A program made the position numbers and the translations under genes. Below, in pieces: positions 15,328 to 24,591 of a stretch of DNA of 64,000 nucleotides (position 1 is its first letter; each line of letters starts with the position of its first letter). The notes beneath the pieces are model-generated. The model saw only the letters and a list, made by a program, of their open reading frames with translations. It was not told the origin of the DNA and searched no databases. Source of the DNA: Methylohalobius crimeensis 10Ki (GTDB lineage: Bacteria > Pseudomonadota > Gammaproteobacteria > Methylococcales > Methylothermaceae); the NCBI RefSeq assembly GCF_000421465.1, contig NZ_ATXB01000001.1:434001-498000 (forward strand), given 5' to 3'.

Positions 15328-17838
15328 ATGAGATTGCACGACCTTTCGGTCGGTGAAAAAGGCCGAGTGATGGGGTTTGGCCAGGGAAATCCGGCCTACC
15401 GACAGAAACTCCTGGCGATGGGGTTGACGCCGGGCACCGAGTTCAGGGTCATCCGGTTCGCGCCATTGGGGGATCCGATCGAAATCCATGTGCGGGGATA
15501 TGATCTCAGTCTGCGTAGAGAAGAAACTGAATACTTGCATGTGGAGCGGGTGGCGACCGAGGAAATTCCGATCAGCGAAGAGGCGGGGGTAGCGGTCGAT
15601 TTCGTCGTCGGCGTGGTGGGCAACCCCAACAGCGGTAAGACCACGGTATTCAATGGATTGACCGGCGCCAGACAACGAGTCGGCAATTGGCCCGGGGTGA
15701 CCGTGGAACAGAAAATCGGCCATTTTTTCTTCCAGGGCCAACGGGTCGAGGTGGTGGACCTGCCCGGTCTTTATTCGCTCGATGTTCAGGAGGCGTCGCT
15801 TTCCTTGGATGAAAGGCTTGCCCGGGATTTTATCCTTTCTCGCGAACCCGACCTCATCGTCAATGTGGTGGATGCCGCCAACCTGGAGCGGAATCTCTAC
15901 CTGACCGTGCAGCTTTTGGAGATGAAGGTGCCGCTGCTGGTGATTCTCAACATGATGGACGTCGTCGAGCAGCGGGGGTTCGAATTGGATGCGGCCAAAT
16001 TGGCCGAGCGACTCGGCGTCCCTGCCATCCCCGTGGTGGGCACGCGTTCGGGAGACCTCGAGCCGGTCAAATCGAGCATCTTCCGGCTGGCCTCCGAGAA
16101 ATCGATTCCTGTTTCCATGATTGGTTATCCGGAAGTCATCGAACAATCCATCCAGCGCCTCCAGCCGCGTATCGGGCAGGTGGCGCCCAAGCAAAACACC
16201 CGTTGGCTGGCCCTCAAGCTGTTGGAGGGCGACGCTTGGTCAACCGCTTTGGTGGATCGGGAAACCCGCAGCCTCGTGGCGGAACAAGATCGCCTGATCA
16301 AAGAACTCACCGGCGAGGACGCCGACCTGGTAATCGCGGAAAGTCGATACCGTTTCATTCACGCCTTGACCCACGAGGTACTCCAACAAAAATTTACCCT
16401 CCAAGGTTCCATTACCGAATCCCTCGATCGCATCGTCCTCAACCGGTTGCTTGGGTTGCCGATCTTTTTCGGCGTCATGTATTTGATGTTCTTCTTTACC
16501 ATTCATTTGGGAAGAGCCTTTAAGCCGTTCTTCAATCTGTTGGCCCAAGCGATTTTCGTGGACGGTTTCGGCGCGCTGCTTGCCAAGCTCGGGTTTCCCG
16601 AGTTGGTCACGGCCTTGGTTGCAGGCGGCCTCGGCAACGGCATTCGAGAAGTGATCGCTTTTATTCCCATTATCGGTTTTCTGTATATTTTTCTCTCTCT
16701 GCTGGAGGATTCCGGCTACATGGCCCGGGCCGCTTTCGTCATGGATCGCTTCATGAGCTTTTTGGGATTGCCGGGAAAGTCCTTCATGCCGATGCTGGTG
16801 GGATTCGGCTGCAACGTCCCGGCGGTGATGGCGAGCCGAACCCTGGAGCGGCCGCGGGATCGAATCATGACCATCCTCATGATCCCTTTCATGTCTTGCG
16901 GCGCTCGCCTGCCCGTGTACGTGCTTTTCGGCGAGGCGTTCTTTCCGCAAAACACCCATGTGATCGTGTTCGGTCTTTATCTCATCGGCGTGGCCTTTGC
17001 CGTCTTGACCGGTCTGATGATGAAACACACCCTGCTCAGGCAAAAAGCGTCCTTCCATATCCTCGAACTGCCCCCCTATCATGCCCCTCGCCTCAAGAAT
17101 GTTTGGTTGAACTCTTGGCAGCGGGTCAAGGCTTTTATTTTCAAGGCGGGTAAATTCATCGTGCCGATGGTGATGGTGATCCATGTATTGAACAACTGGG
17201 GTGTGGATGGCACTTTCCCCAATGAGGATATGGATCGTTCCGTATTGAGCCAAGCGGGCCAATGGGTGACGCCCGCTTTCACGCCGATGGGAATCAAGGA
17301 GGAGAATTGGCCGGCGACGGTGGCGTTGTTTACCGGGGTGCTGCACAAGGTCGTCATCATCGGGACGCTGGAAGCGATTTATACCCAGGCGAGCCGTCCT
17401 CTCATGCAAAGAGGCGAGTTTGATCTTGAAAGCGGCATCCGCAAGGCGTTTGCCACTATTCCCGCCAATCTGGCCAAGTTGGTTGGTTGGAATCAGGGAC
17501 AGAAAAAAACGTCGGATAAGGCCGAATTTCTGACCGAGATGAAAAGCCGTTTCGAGAGCCCGTCCGGCGCCTTCGCCTATTTATTGTTCGTTCTGCTGTA
17601 TTTTCCCTGCATCGCTACCACCGTATCCGTTTACCGGGAAGTCGGCTTGCGATGGGCCTTGTTTCTCCTTTTGTGGACCACCGGTATTGCTTATATGACC
17701 GCCACGCTGTTCTATCAGGCGACGAGCTACGCCCTGCACCCCGTTTCATCGGCATTTTGGATGGGGGGATTTCTGATGTTTTTCGCGGCGATTTACGGGA
17801 TTTTGCGTTATGAAGGTGGTCGCGGACGGCCAGGGTAA
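15328..17838 (+). CDS. feoB: FeoA–FeoB fusion, ferrous iron transporter
   Basis: 836 residues from ATG 15328 (TTG 15319 is an alternative). Residues ~1-75 are a complete FeoA SH3-like domain (MRLHDLSVGEKGRV, then MGLTPGTEF). The FeoB G domain follows with GVVGNPNSGKTTVFNGLTG, the G2 region GNWPGVTVEQK, G3 DLPGLYSL and G4 NMMD. The C-terminal permease has the two Gate motifs (VGFGCNVPAVMASRTL, then PFMSCGARLPVY). FeoB imports Fe2+ with G-domain control, and FeoA is thought to modulate it. Here both are in one chain, while a separate feoA-feoB-feoC set lies 1 kb downstream. A palindromic repeat follows the stop. Confidence 0.95.
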   Translation: MRLHDLSVGEKGRVMGFGQGNPAYRQKLLAMGLTPGTEFRVIRFAPLGDPIEIHVRGYDLSLRREETEYLHVERVATEEIPISEEAGVAVDFVVGVVGNPNSGKTTVFNGLTGARQRVGNWPGVTVEQKIGHFFFQGQRVEVVDLPGLYSLDVQEASLSLDERLARDFILSREPDLIVNVVDAANLERNLYLTVQLLEMKVPLLVILNMMDVVEQRGFELDAAKLAERLGVPAIPVVGTRSGDLEPVKSSIFRLASEKSIPVSMIGYPEVIEQSIQRLQPRIGQVAPKQNTRWLALKLLEGDAWSTALVDRETRSLVAEQDRLIKELTGEDADLVIAESRYRFIHALTHEVLQQKFTLQGSITESLDRIVLNRLLGLPIFFGVMYLMFFFTIHLGRAFKPFFNLLAQAIFVDGFGALLAKLGFPELVTALVAGGLGNGIREVIAFIPIIGFLYIFLSLLEDSGYMARAAFVMDRFMSFLGLPGKSFMPMLVGFGCNVPAVMASRTLERPRDRIMTILMIPFMSCGARLPVYVLFGEAFFPQNTHVIVFGLYLIGVAFAVLTGLMMKHTLLRQKASFHILELPPYHAPRLKNVWLNSWQRVKAFIFKAGKFIVPMVMVIHVLNNWGVDGTFPNEDMDRSVLSQAGQWVTPAFTPMGIKEENWPATVALFTGVLHKVVIIGTLEAIYTQASRPLMQRGEFDLESGIRKAFATIPANLAKLVGWNQGQKKTSDKAEFLTEMKSRFESPSGAFAYLLFVLLYFPCIATTVSVYREVGLRWALFLLLWTTGIAYMTATLFYQATSYALHPVSSAFWMGGFLMFFAAIYGILRYEGGRGRPG

Positions 17839-17876
17839 TCGTATTCTACTCAGGATTTAATCCACCCTCACCCCAA

Positions 17877-17900
17877 CCCTCTCCCGCGGGCGGGAGAGGG
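17877..17900. repeat. CCCTCTCCC palindrome between convergent genes
   Basis: CCCTCTCCCGC and GCGGGAGAGGG form an 11-bp perfect stem with a two-base loop. It is preceded by CACCCCAACC, as in related copies inside the gene at 30363-31826. The site lies between convergent feoB and permease genes and could act as a bidirectional terminator or be a REP-like dispersed element. Confidence 0.7.
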
Positions 17901-17932
17901 GAATGAGTGTATCTGCATTGAAAAACACGAAC

Positions 17933-18433
17933 TCACAATAGTTTTTTGATCAAAACTCCGCTGATAAAGGAAAATCCAAGCAAATAAAGACAAAGCACCA
18001 AGGTATAGGCGGTGCCGAAGTAATGCACCATGAGCGGTAGCAGGGGGAGTTTAACCGCGCGACTGTATAGGAATACAGCGATGAGCGGGGAGGACATGCC
18101 TTTTTCTCGCAGCTCTTTCAGCAGCGCATACCACGCATAGACGGGACCGGTGGCAAGCACCCCGCCGGCCGCCGCCACGAACCAGCCTTGAATGCCCGAT
18201 TCCTTTCCCAGTTGTCGCCGGATCCAGCGTGGTTCGAGGAGTAAATCCGCAGCCAAAAGCAAGACGAATACCAACACCAGAACCGGCAGCACCGTATGCA
18301 TGACTTTGCCGAAGAATCCGAGTGCCTCCGTCGCCACCTCGGCGTCAATCGCTGCGGTCAGGCCATAGACGGCAAGGACCAGGAGTAAGAATATCCAGCC
18401 GCCCGGGCCCGTCTTTTTTTGCTTGGGTTTCAT
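17933..18433 (-). CDS. Permease, C-terminal half of a split DUF318/YraQ-like transporter
   Basis: 166 residues from ATG 18433 (MKPKQKKTGPGGWIFLLLVL). Hydrophobic segments lie at ~11-30, ~48-70, ~86-105 and ~140-163. The block GVLATGPVYAWYALLKELRE followed by SRAVKLPLLPLMVHYFG resembles the second half of the DUF318 permease family. Its start overlaps the stop of the upstream gene by one base (TGATG read as overlapping codons). The longer upstream reading frame is a shadow of that gene. A role in metal or metalloid export is possible; the substrate is unknown. Confidence 0.7.
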   Translation of the reverse strand: MKPKQKKTGPGGWIFLLLVLAVYGLTAAIDAEVATEALGFFGKVMHTVLPVLVLVFVLLLAADLLLEPRWIRRQLGKESGIQGWFVAAAGGVLATGPVYAWYALLKELREKGMSSPLIAVFLYSRAVKLPLLPLMVHYFGTAYTLVLCLYLLGFSFISGVLIKKLL

Positions 18434-18870
18434 CACTGGACCTGGCTGATGAGTTGCAGGGTGTGGAAGGAGAGAATGGCCACTGCGATCGCACTGATGA
18501 AACAGATGACATTGCGGTAAATCGCAAAGCGCATTCCCAGCATGAGGGCTTCGGCGGGAAGTTGAACCATCCCCACGGTGACCCAACTGACAATAAGCGC
18601 CGTCACGGCGATCAGGCTCACCCCGCTTTTGAGCAATTCTCCCCCCAAAAGATAGCTGGCCAGGGGATGGCCTGCCGCAATACTCCCCACGGAAGCGCCG
18701 ATCAGGGCATCCAATGCGGCATGGCGACCGAACAAATCCGCCGATATCCGTTCCGGAAACACGGTGCTAGCAAGGCTGGTCAATAAAATCATGCCCAGGA
18801 TGATGGGTAGTAGATTGACGAATGTTCTCGTTGTTTTCCTGAGGCTTTGGGTCAACCGGTGTCTTAACAT
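18431..18870 (-). CDS. Permease, N-terminal half of a split DUF318/YraQ-like transporter
   Basis: Translation from ATG 18870 (AAGGGAT upstream) starts MLRHRLTQSLRKTTRTFVNL and ends at TGA 18433-18435; the listed left edge includes the shared overlap bases. About 145 residues with four hydrophobic stretches. It contains LIGASVGSIAAGHPLASYLL and a further conserved LLGGELLKSG; the GS/AG-rich loop is typical of DUF318. With the following gene it reconstitutes a full-length permease of ~310 residues, so the two probably form a heterodimer or a naturally split protein. The pair lies between the two feo systems on the opposite strand. Confidence 0.65.
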
Positions 18871-18952
18871 GCGTGATCCCTTAGATTGTGTCTTGGGCAG
18901 GGCTGGAATAGAGTGGCCCATGATGAAAAGTTAATTTAGGGGGTATGGTCAA

Positions 18953-19225
18953 ATGGCCGGCTCCATACAGCAAGAGCAGGTGATTCTAGAGCAACTCGCT
19001 GCGGGAACCAGGTCGGTCGTTAGCGAGTTGCGAGGTGGAAAGGACTTTATCAGCCGCTTGGCCGGCATGGGCATTTCGATAGGCTGCCCCATCGAAGTGC
19101 TGCAGAACCCGGCGTCCGGTCCGTTGTTGGTTCGGGTCCGGGATACGCGCATCGCGCTAGGCCGAGGCGAAGCGGCGAAGATTTCGGTCAGGAAACCGGA
19201 GGGAGAACCGCCCCGTGCAGAATGA
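18953..19225 (+). CDS. feoA: FeoA, small ferrous-iron transport protein
   Basis: 90 residues. An SH3-like fold is indicated by ISRLAGMGISIGCPIEVLQN and VRVRDTRIALGRGEAAKISV, the standard FeoA pattern. AGGGGGT precedes ATG 18953. It overlaps the start of feoB (GTG 19215) by 11 bases, so the two are translationally coupled. FeoA is a cytoplasmic modulator of FeoB. This is the second FeoA in the window, the first being fused to FeoB at 15328. Confidence 0.92.
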   Translation: MAGSIQQEQVILEQLAAGTRSVVSELRGGKDFISRLAGMGISIGCPIEVLQNPASGPLLVRVRDTRIALGRGEAAKISVRKPEGEPPRAE

Positions 19226-21254
19226 TTCGGCGAAACGCTTCGATCCGACTGAACCTACCGAAAGAACGCTCGTGGTGGGGTTGGCCGGTCAGCCCAATGT
19301 GGGCAAGTCGACCCTCTTCAATCTTCTGACGGGCCTCAGCCAACACGTGGGTAACTGGCCCGGCAAGACGGTGGAGCGCAAGGAAGGGGTGTTTCTCCGA
19401 GAAGGAACCCGTCTGCGCATTATCGATCTGCCAGGGACTTACAGTCTGACCGCGAATTCCGAGGAAGCACGCATCGTGCGCGACTTCATCATTCATTCAC
19501 AACCGGATGTGGTGGTGATGATCGCGGATGCGTCGGCTTTGGAGCGAAATCTTTATCTTTTGACGGAGTTGCTCGCGCTGCCGGTGCCGGTGGCGCTGGG
19601 ACTCAACATGATGGATGTGGCCGAAGCCGAGGGGATTCGCATCGAGCCGCATGTGCTGGAGGCGGCGCTTGGGCTTCCGGTGATTCCCTTGGTCGCGACC
19701 CAAAACAAGGGCGTTGCCGAACTCATCGGGATGGCTGAGCGCTTGGCGCGGGAGCCGGGCGGATATCGGCCGAATCGGCCTCAGATCGCCGAACGCCATC
19801 GCGAAGTGCTGGCGCAAGTCCGCGCCGGGTTGAACAAGCACATTCCCGCTCCCTATCAAAAGGATTGGATCGCCCTCAAGCTGCTCGAGGGCGATAAGGA
19901 GATCACCGATAAGGTGCAATCTTGGTTGCCGAGGAGCGACTGGTCATCAATTTCGATCTTGCTCAGGAAACATGAGGACGCCGTGTTGGATATCGCCAGC
20001 GGCCGCTACGATTGGATCGCCCGGATGGTTCGTGCGGCGGTGATCCATCCGCGGTTGGGACAGATCAGTCTGACCGACCACTTGGACCGGATAGCCGTGC
20101 ATCCGCTCTGGGGTTTTCTGGTATTGTTGGCGATATTCGTCTTGATCTTCGGGCTCACCTTCGCCGTCGCCGTCCCGGTTCAGCACTGGCTGGACGTATT
20201 GGTCATCGAGCAGCTTCAAGCCTGGCTGGCAGCGACGCTTGCGAATGCGCCAACGTGGCTTAAAGATCTGCTTGTCCACGGCGTTCTGGGAGGCGCGGGC
20301 ATTGTGGTCACCTTCGTCCCCATTTTAATTGTTTTCTTTGCTGCCCTCGCCTTGCTGGAAGATACCGGTTATCTGGCGCGCGCCGCATATGTGATGGATC
20401 GTTTCATGCATTTTCTCGGCCTTCACGGCAGGAGTTTTTTGCCCCTGTTTCTCGGCTTCGGCTGTAACGTGCCCGCGGTGATGGGCGCACGCGTGATCGA
20501 TTCGCCAAGCGGACGGCTTTTGACGATTCTGTTGGCGCCGTTGGTGCCCTGCAGCGCCCGCTTGTTGATATTGGCGTTGTTGACCCCGGTGTTTTTCGGC
20601 CACTGGGCGGCGGTGGTCTCCGCGGGGCTGGTGCTGCTGAATTTTCTGGCCCTCGCGGCCATCGGCATCGTCCTCAATCACACGCTGTTTCGCGGTCGGC
20701 ACGCCGCCTTCATCATGGAACTGCCGCTCTATCACAGGCCCCGCTTCAGGTCGATCGGCTACTTCGTTTGGAACAATACCTGGGCTTTTCTGCGCAAGGC
20801 GGGGACGATCATTTTGCTGATCTCGGTCGTGGTCTGGGCGCTCAGCCATTTCCCCGGACCGGACGTCGAACACAGTTATCTGGCCCGCCTCGGGCAAGGC
20901 CTGACCCCTCTGGGTCAACTCATGGGGATGGATTGGCGCTTGATGGTGGCCTTGCTCAGCAGCTTTATCGCCAAAGAGAACGCCATTGCGACTTTGGGGG
21001 TTCTTTACGGGGCGGGGGATGACAGCCGGGGACTCGCAGAGACGATGGCGGCGATTGTATCTCCGGCTTCGGCCCTCTCGTTTCTGGTCGTGACGATGCT
21101 TTTCATCCCCTGTGTCGCCACGGTGGCGGTGATGCACCAGGAAACGCGAAGTTGGCGCTGGACGCTCTTCGGTGTGGGGTTGTTGCTGCTGATCGCTATG
21201 AGCGCCGGAATCGTCGTGTATCAGGGGGCCGTGTGGCTGGGAATCGGGGTGTGA
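19215..21254 (+). CDS. feoB: FeoB, ferrous iron permease with GTPase domain
   Basis: 679 residues from GTG 19215 (GGAGGGAGA upstream). The G domain shows GLAGQPNVGKSTLFNLLTG (P-loop with the more usual NVGKS), GNWPGKTVERK, DLPGTYSLT and NMMD. The membrane part has FLGFGCNVPAVMGARVID and APLVPCSARL, the two Gate motifs with a Cys each, followed by a C-terminal segment FIPCVATVAVMHQE. It lacks the FeoA fusion of the 15328 paralogue and is ~80 residues shorter in the permease. Operon feoA-feoB-feoC-like. Confidence 0.95.
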   Translation: MQNDSAKRFDPTEPTERTLVVGLAGQPNVGKSTLFNLLTGLSQHVGNWPGKTVERKEGVFLREGTRLRIIDLPGTYSLTANSEEARIVRDFIIHSQPDVVVMIADASALERNLYLLTELLALPVPVALGLNMMDVAEAEGIRIEPHVLEAALGLPVIPLVATQNKGVAELIGMAERLAREPGGYRPNRPQIAERHREVLAQVRAGLNKHIPAPYQKDWIALKLLEGDKEITDKVQSWLPRSDWSSISILLRKHEDAVLDIASGRYDWIARMVRAAVIHPRLGQISLTDHLDRIAVHPLWGFLVLLAIFVLIFGLTFAVAVPVQHWLDVLVIEQLQAWLAATLANAPTWLKDLLVHGVLGGAGIVVTFVPILIVFFAALALLEDTGYLARAAYVMDRFMHFLGLHGRSFLPLFLGFGCNVPAVMGARVIDSPSGRLLTILLAPLVPCSARLLILALLTPVFFGHWAAVVSAGLVLLNFLALAAIGIVLNHTLFRGRHAAFIMELPLYHRPRFRSIGYFVWNNTWAFLRKAGTIILLISVVVWALSHFPGPDVEHSYLARLGQGLTPLGQLMGMDWRLMVALLSSFIAKENAIATLGVLYGAGDDSRGLAETMAAIVSPASALSFLVVTMLFIPCVATVAVMHQETRSWRWTLFGVGLLLLIAMSAGIVVYQGAVWLGIGV

Positions 21255-21255
21255 C

Positions 21256-21552
21256 GTGCTGGAAAAGCTTTTGCGCATTGTCGTGACGAGAGGAACCATA
21301 AGCAGCGCCGAGCTTTCCCGTCGCCTGGGAGTCAGTCCCGCGCTCGCGGAAAACATGTTGCATGAGTTGACGGGTCGAGGATATCTGAAGGTGGTGGCAG
21401 GAAGATGTTCGGTTTCCTGTGACCGCTGTCTGATGTATGCGATGTGCCAAGGGGATCAACGCCCCCGAATCTGGGTGCTTAGCCGCAAGGGCGAACAATG
21501 GTTAAGCTCTGTTGACATGCGGAGAGGAAGCGCTCTCTCCGGCTTCCGATGA
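21256..21552 (+). CDS. FeoC-like winged-helix protein with four-Cys cluster motif
   Basis: 98 residues starting at GTG 21256, one base after the feoB stop. The N-terminal ~55 residues form a winged helix (LLRIVVTRGTISSAELSRRL, then AENMLHELTGRGYLKVV). This is followed by CSVSCDRCLMYAMC, four cysteines that could hold an Fe-S cluster, as in characterised FeoC. FeoC is thought to regulate FeoB stability or sense iron/oxygen. Position and length support the assignment; the family is divergent. Confidence 0.8.
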   Translation: MLEKLLRIVVTRGTISSAELSRRLGVSPALAENMLHELTGRGYLKVVAGRCSVSCDRCLMYAMCQGDQRPRIWVLSRKGEQWLSSVDMRRGSALSGFR

Positions 21553-21603
21553 GCATTTCGAATAATGCAATGTCAATAGAATATAAGAAGGAGTGGGACT
21601 GCT

Positions 21604-22467
21604 ATGAGAGACAGAAATCCAATGACTCGTGATCGTAAATTGAACCGGCTGCTCTTGGGACGACGGATATTGGTCTGCGGCAAGGGCGGGAGCGGAAAAA
21701 GCACCTTGGTTGCCCTGATGACCGCCATTCTGCAGCGAAAATCCTATCAGGTGGTGGTCTTGGACGGCGATGCCTCCAATCCCGAGGGGTTGATCCGCTT
21801 GTTGTTCGGCGTAGGCGTGGAAGGAGAGCCCAAGCCGCTCGTCGAATTTTTCGGGGGCGTCAACGTCGTCACCTGCCCGGTGGACGATCCGTCGCCGCTG
21901 ACGCGAATCGATGACGAAAGACCCGTTCCGGAGCATCGCATCGATCTGCATCGGGAGATTTCTCCCGAATATTATCTGCGAAAGGGCAACACGACCTTGC
22001 TCCAGGTGGGAAAGATCCAAACCTACGGGCAAGGCTGCGATGGACCGCTGGAGAAGGTAGTGCGGGATTTTATGATCGAAGGGGAGGCGCTCAATCTCAT
22101 CGATATGAAAGCGGGCGTCGAGCATTTCGGCAGAAAAATTCCGGATCGAAGGGATATCATTTTGGGCGTGCTGGATTACACTCTGGAATCCGTTTCCATC
22201 GCCAAGAGGATGGCCGAATTTTGTCGTGAGGCGGGCATCGAAAATTTCTGGCTGGTCTTGAATAAGATCGGCTCCGAAGAAGTGAAATCGCTACTCATGG
22301 AGAAACTGGGGCATCTCAAGGAAAAGGTGATCGGTTCCATTGCCTATGATCAGAAATTGATCGAGACGGGTTTGTCGGGAAATGCGCTCGGTGAATGCCG
22401 GGCCTCGACGGAGGTTGAAAATATCGTGAACCGGCTGGAGCAGGTGGTTTGTTCCCCGGGACGTTAA
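21604..22467 (+). CDS. CooC/MinD-like P-loop ATPase
   Basis: 287 residues. A deviant Walker A, LVCGKGGSGKSTLVA (~22-36), puts it in the MinD/NifH/CooC group, and VVVLDGDASNPEG holds the following Asp motif. A QTYGQGCDGPLEK segment lies where CooC-type proteins carry cysteines, and LNLIDMKAGVEHFGR is the Walker B-like region typical of CooC (…D.eAGiEH…). CooC proteins load nickel into carbon-monoxide dehydrogenase; no CODH gene is in the window. AAGGAG precedes the start by ten bases. Seventeen bases downstream begins an MBL-fold gene that it probably works with. Confidence 0.82.
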   Translation: MRDRNPMTRDRKLNRLLLGRRILVCGKGGSGKSTLVALMTAILQRKSYQVVVLDGDASNPEGLIRLLFGVGVEGEPKPLVEFFGGVNVVTCPVDDPSPLTRIDDERPVPEHRIDLHREISPEYYLRKGNTTLLQVGKIQTYGQGCDGPLEKVVRDFMIEGEALNLIDMKAGVEHFGRKIPDRRDIILGVLDYTLESVSIAKRMAEFCREAGIENFWLVLNKIGSEEVKSLLMEKLGHLKEKVIGSIAYDQKLIETGLSGNALGECRASTEVENIVNRLEQVVCSPGR

Positions 22468-22483
22468 CCGGAGTCTTCGATTT

Positions 22484-23425
22484 ATGAGCTTGCAGATCAT
22501 CGGTGCGGAATCCATGGGGGTACGCGGCCTTTGCTGCCTGGTGACGTTGCCGCATCGGCGCATTCTCATCGATCCGGGAGTATCGCTGGGATACGTTCGC
22601 AGCGGCTTGCTCCCGCATCCGGTGCAGATCGCGGCAGGGCGGGAAGTTCGCGAGCGTATTCTGCGGGCTCTGGAGAAGGCGACCGATGTGGTGTTCAGCC
22701 ATTTTCACGGCGATCACGTGCCGCTGATGGATGCCAATCCCTATCAATTGTCCATCCGATCGTTGCCGGACCGCTTTTTTCAACTGCCATGTTGGAGCAA
22801 GTCCGAGGAAGACTTATCTCCCGATCTGAGAAAGCGTTTTCACGATCTGGCAGATCTGCTCGGCGATAATCTTCGGATGGCGGAAGGGCGGTCGGAAGGT
22901 CCCTTGTCTTTCTCCCGAGCGGTTCCCCACGGGGCCGCCGGTAGCCGAATGGGAACCGTGATGATGACCCGGATCGAAATGGACGGCGGGGTATTCGTCC
23001 ACGCCTCCGACATCCAATTGCTGGATGAAGCGACCGTGAACAAGGTGATCGACTGGCGTCCGGATATTGTGCTCGCCGCCGGCCCGCCGCTTTATCTCAA
23101 ACGGCTCGCCAAGGCCGAGCGTGAAGGGGCCTGGGAAAACGCGGTGCGTCTTGCCCGTAGCATCGATGTGGTCATCCTCGATCATCACATAATGCGTAGC
23201 AGGGAAGGTCTCGTCTGGCTGGACACGCTATCGGAAACGGTAGGCAGAAAAGTGTATTGTGCCGCCGATTTCATGGGCAAGCCCAGGCGGCTGCTGGAGG
23301 CGGAGAGATCGCGGCTTTATCGAGAAATACCCGTTCCGGACGGATGGCACGAGGGATATGCCCAAGGCCGATTGGACCTCAGCGACTTTCTAGATGTTCT
23401 GAAGGATCGAGGCATGGGGTTCTAA
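22484..23425 (+). CDS. Metallo-beta-lactamase-fold hydrolase
   Basis: 313 residues. VVFSHFHGDHVPLM (~69-82) is the HxHxDH zinc motif. Further candidate ligands are in RAVPHGAAGS, FVHASDIQLLD and ILDHHIMRS. Near the N-terminus is RGLCCLVTLPHRRILIDPGV, typical of MBL proteins with an ordered first sheet. It resembles the UPF0282/archaeal-type MBL proteins rather than glyoxalase II or RNase Z. The adjacent CooC-like gene suggests a metal-related or cofactor-related role; the substrate is unknown. Confidence 0.82.
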   Translation: MSLQIIGAESMGVRGLCCLVTLPHRRILIDPGVSLGYVRSGLLPHPVQIAAGREVRERILRALEKATDVVFSHFHGDHVPLMDANPYQLSIRSLPDRFFQLPCWSKSEEDLSPDLRKRFHDLADLLGDNLRMAEGRSEGPLSFSRAVPHGAAGSRMGTVMMTRIEMDGGVFVHASDIQLLDEATVNKVIDWRPDIVLAAGPPLYLKRLAKAEREGAWENAVRLARSIDVVILDHHIMRSREGLVWLDTLSETVGRKVYCAADFMGKPRRLLEAERSRLYREIPVPDGWHEGYAQGRLDLSDFLDVLKDRGMGF

Positions 23426-23596
23426 CGGACTGTTTCCAAACTCGACATACCGTGCAAGCTTGTGAGGCAGCAAATCCCCTCTCCGTTCGGAAATGGTGCA
23501 AGTAACGTCCCTTCGCCAACATCCCCGAAAGCCTCCCCCATACCCATGTTTCCTACCTATTTGGATAGGTTAAGTCGTTGGCAACCTCTATTCCGA

Positions 23597-24250
23597 CTAT
23601 CCTTGTTGCTTTTCCTCCGCCATTTTGAGGATATGGATGACATCTTCGTCGGTCAGTTGGGCGAAGTCCTGGTAGAAAACCCCGATGGCGTAAAACGGAT
23701 CCGGCGTATCCAGGCAAATCACTTCGTCGGCTTCTTGGGCCAGTTGTCGCGCCGTTTCGGGAGGGGCGACCGGGACCGCGATCACCACCTGTTTCGGCTT
23801 TCTGCGTTTCAGGGCGTGGACGGCGGCTCGGACCGTCGAGCCGGTGGCGACGCCGTCGTCCACGACGATGGCGGTGCGGTCTTCTACCGAGATGGGTGGG
23901 CGGCCGGCAAGGTAAAGTTCGCGGCGGCGTTCAATTTCGATGAGCTGTTGTTTTTTTCGATCTTCCAGAAAATCGTCCGGAATGTTAAGAATGGAGATGA
24001 CCTCCTGATTCAGAATCAGCTCCGGGTGATCGCCGTCCACGACCGCTCCCGCCGCCAGCTCGGGCGATCCCGGCGCGCCAATCTTGCGCACCAAGATGAT
24101 ATCCAGGGGCGCGTCTAGCGTGGTGGCGATTTCATAACCGACCGGCAGTCCCCCACGCGGAAGGGCCAGAATGACCGGGTTTCGATCCCGGAACTTTTCC
24201 AGCCTTGCCGCCAGCAACCGCCCGGCTTCCTCTCGATTGGTGAAAAACAT
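23597..24250 (-). CDS. Phosphoribosyltransferase-domain protein
   Basis: 217 residues from ATG 24250 (MFFTNREEAGRLLAARLEKF); the longer upstream reading has no support. RTAIVVDDGVATGSTVRAAV (~120-139) is the PRPP-binding loop of type I phosphoribosyltransferases, and ILALPRGGLPVGYEIA plus LVRKIGAPGSPELAAG are typical of the 'predicted phosphoribosyltransferase' family often linked to dienelactone-hydrolase domains. The acceptor base is unknown. Upstream bases 24251-24591 hold no other gene, only AT-rich leader sequence for the next gene. Confidence 0.88.
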   Translation of the reverse strand: MFFTNREEAGRLLAARLEKFRDRNPVILALPRGGLPVGYEIATTLDAPLDIILVRKIGAPGSPELAAGAVVDGDHPELILNQEVISILNIPDDFLEDRKKQQLIEIERRRELYLAGRPPISVEDRTAIVVDDGVATGSTVRAAVHALKRRKPKQVVIAVPVAPPETARQLAQEADEVICLDTPDPFYAIGVFYQDFAQLTDEDVIHILKMAEEKQQG

Positions 24251-24591
24251 CGTGCGGCCTCTTGCGTCTCTTTTTAAGACAAGATTCATGATACAAGAGG
24301 TGGGGAGAAGGAAGGAAAAAAAGATCGACCCCAGCTGAGACGTCATGGATGTGAAGTCGGTTGAGCTTTTCCGCCGGTGCCGATTTTCTCCTCTCGGCAG
24401 GGTGCTTTTCCATGGTGCGAAATTACCACGTGATGTCCGTCTTTTAGGTTTATATCAAGTTCGAGCGCTTGCCAGGATTTGGCGACGTTGAATCAAGTTC
24501 CACCCTAGCTGAGTGCCGGTGGGAATGTCGACAAAGCCTGAAACATGTGCCGCTTGTTATATCGATCAACTTAAATTGAGGGGATAGAACT

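Noticed and set aside
16240-17409. Minus-strand ORF of 389 codons opposite feoB
   Set aside because: Shadow frame within a conserved FeoB gene; no start context or motif.
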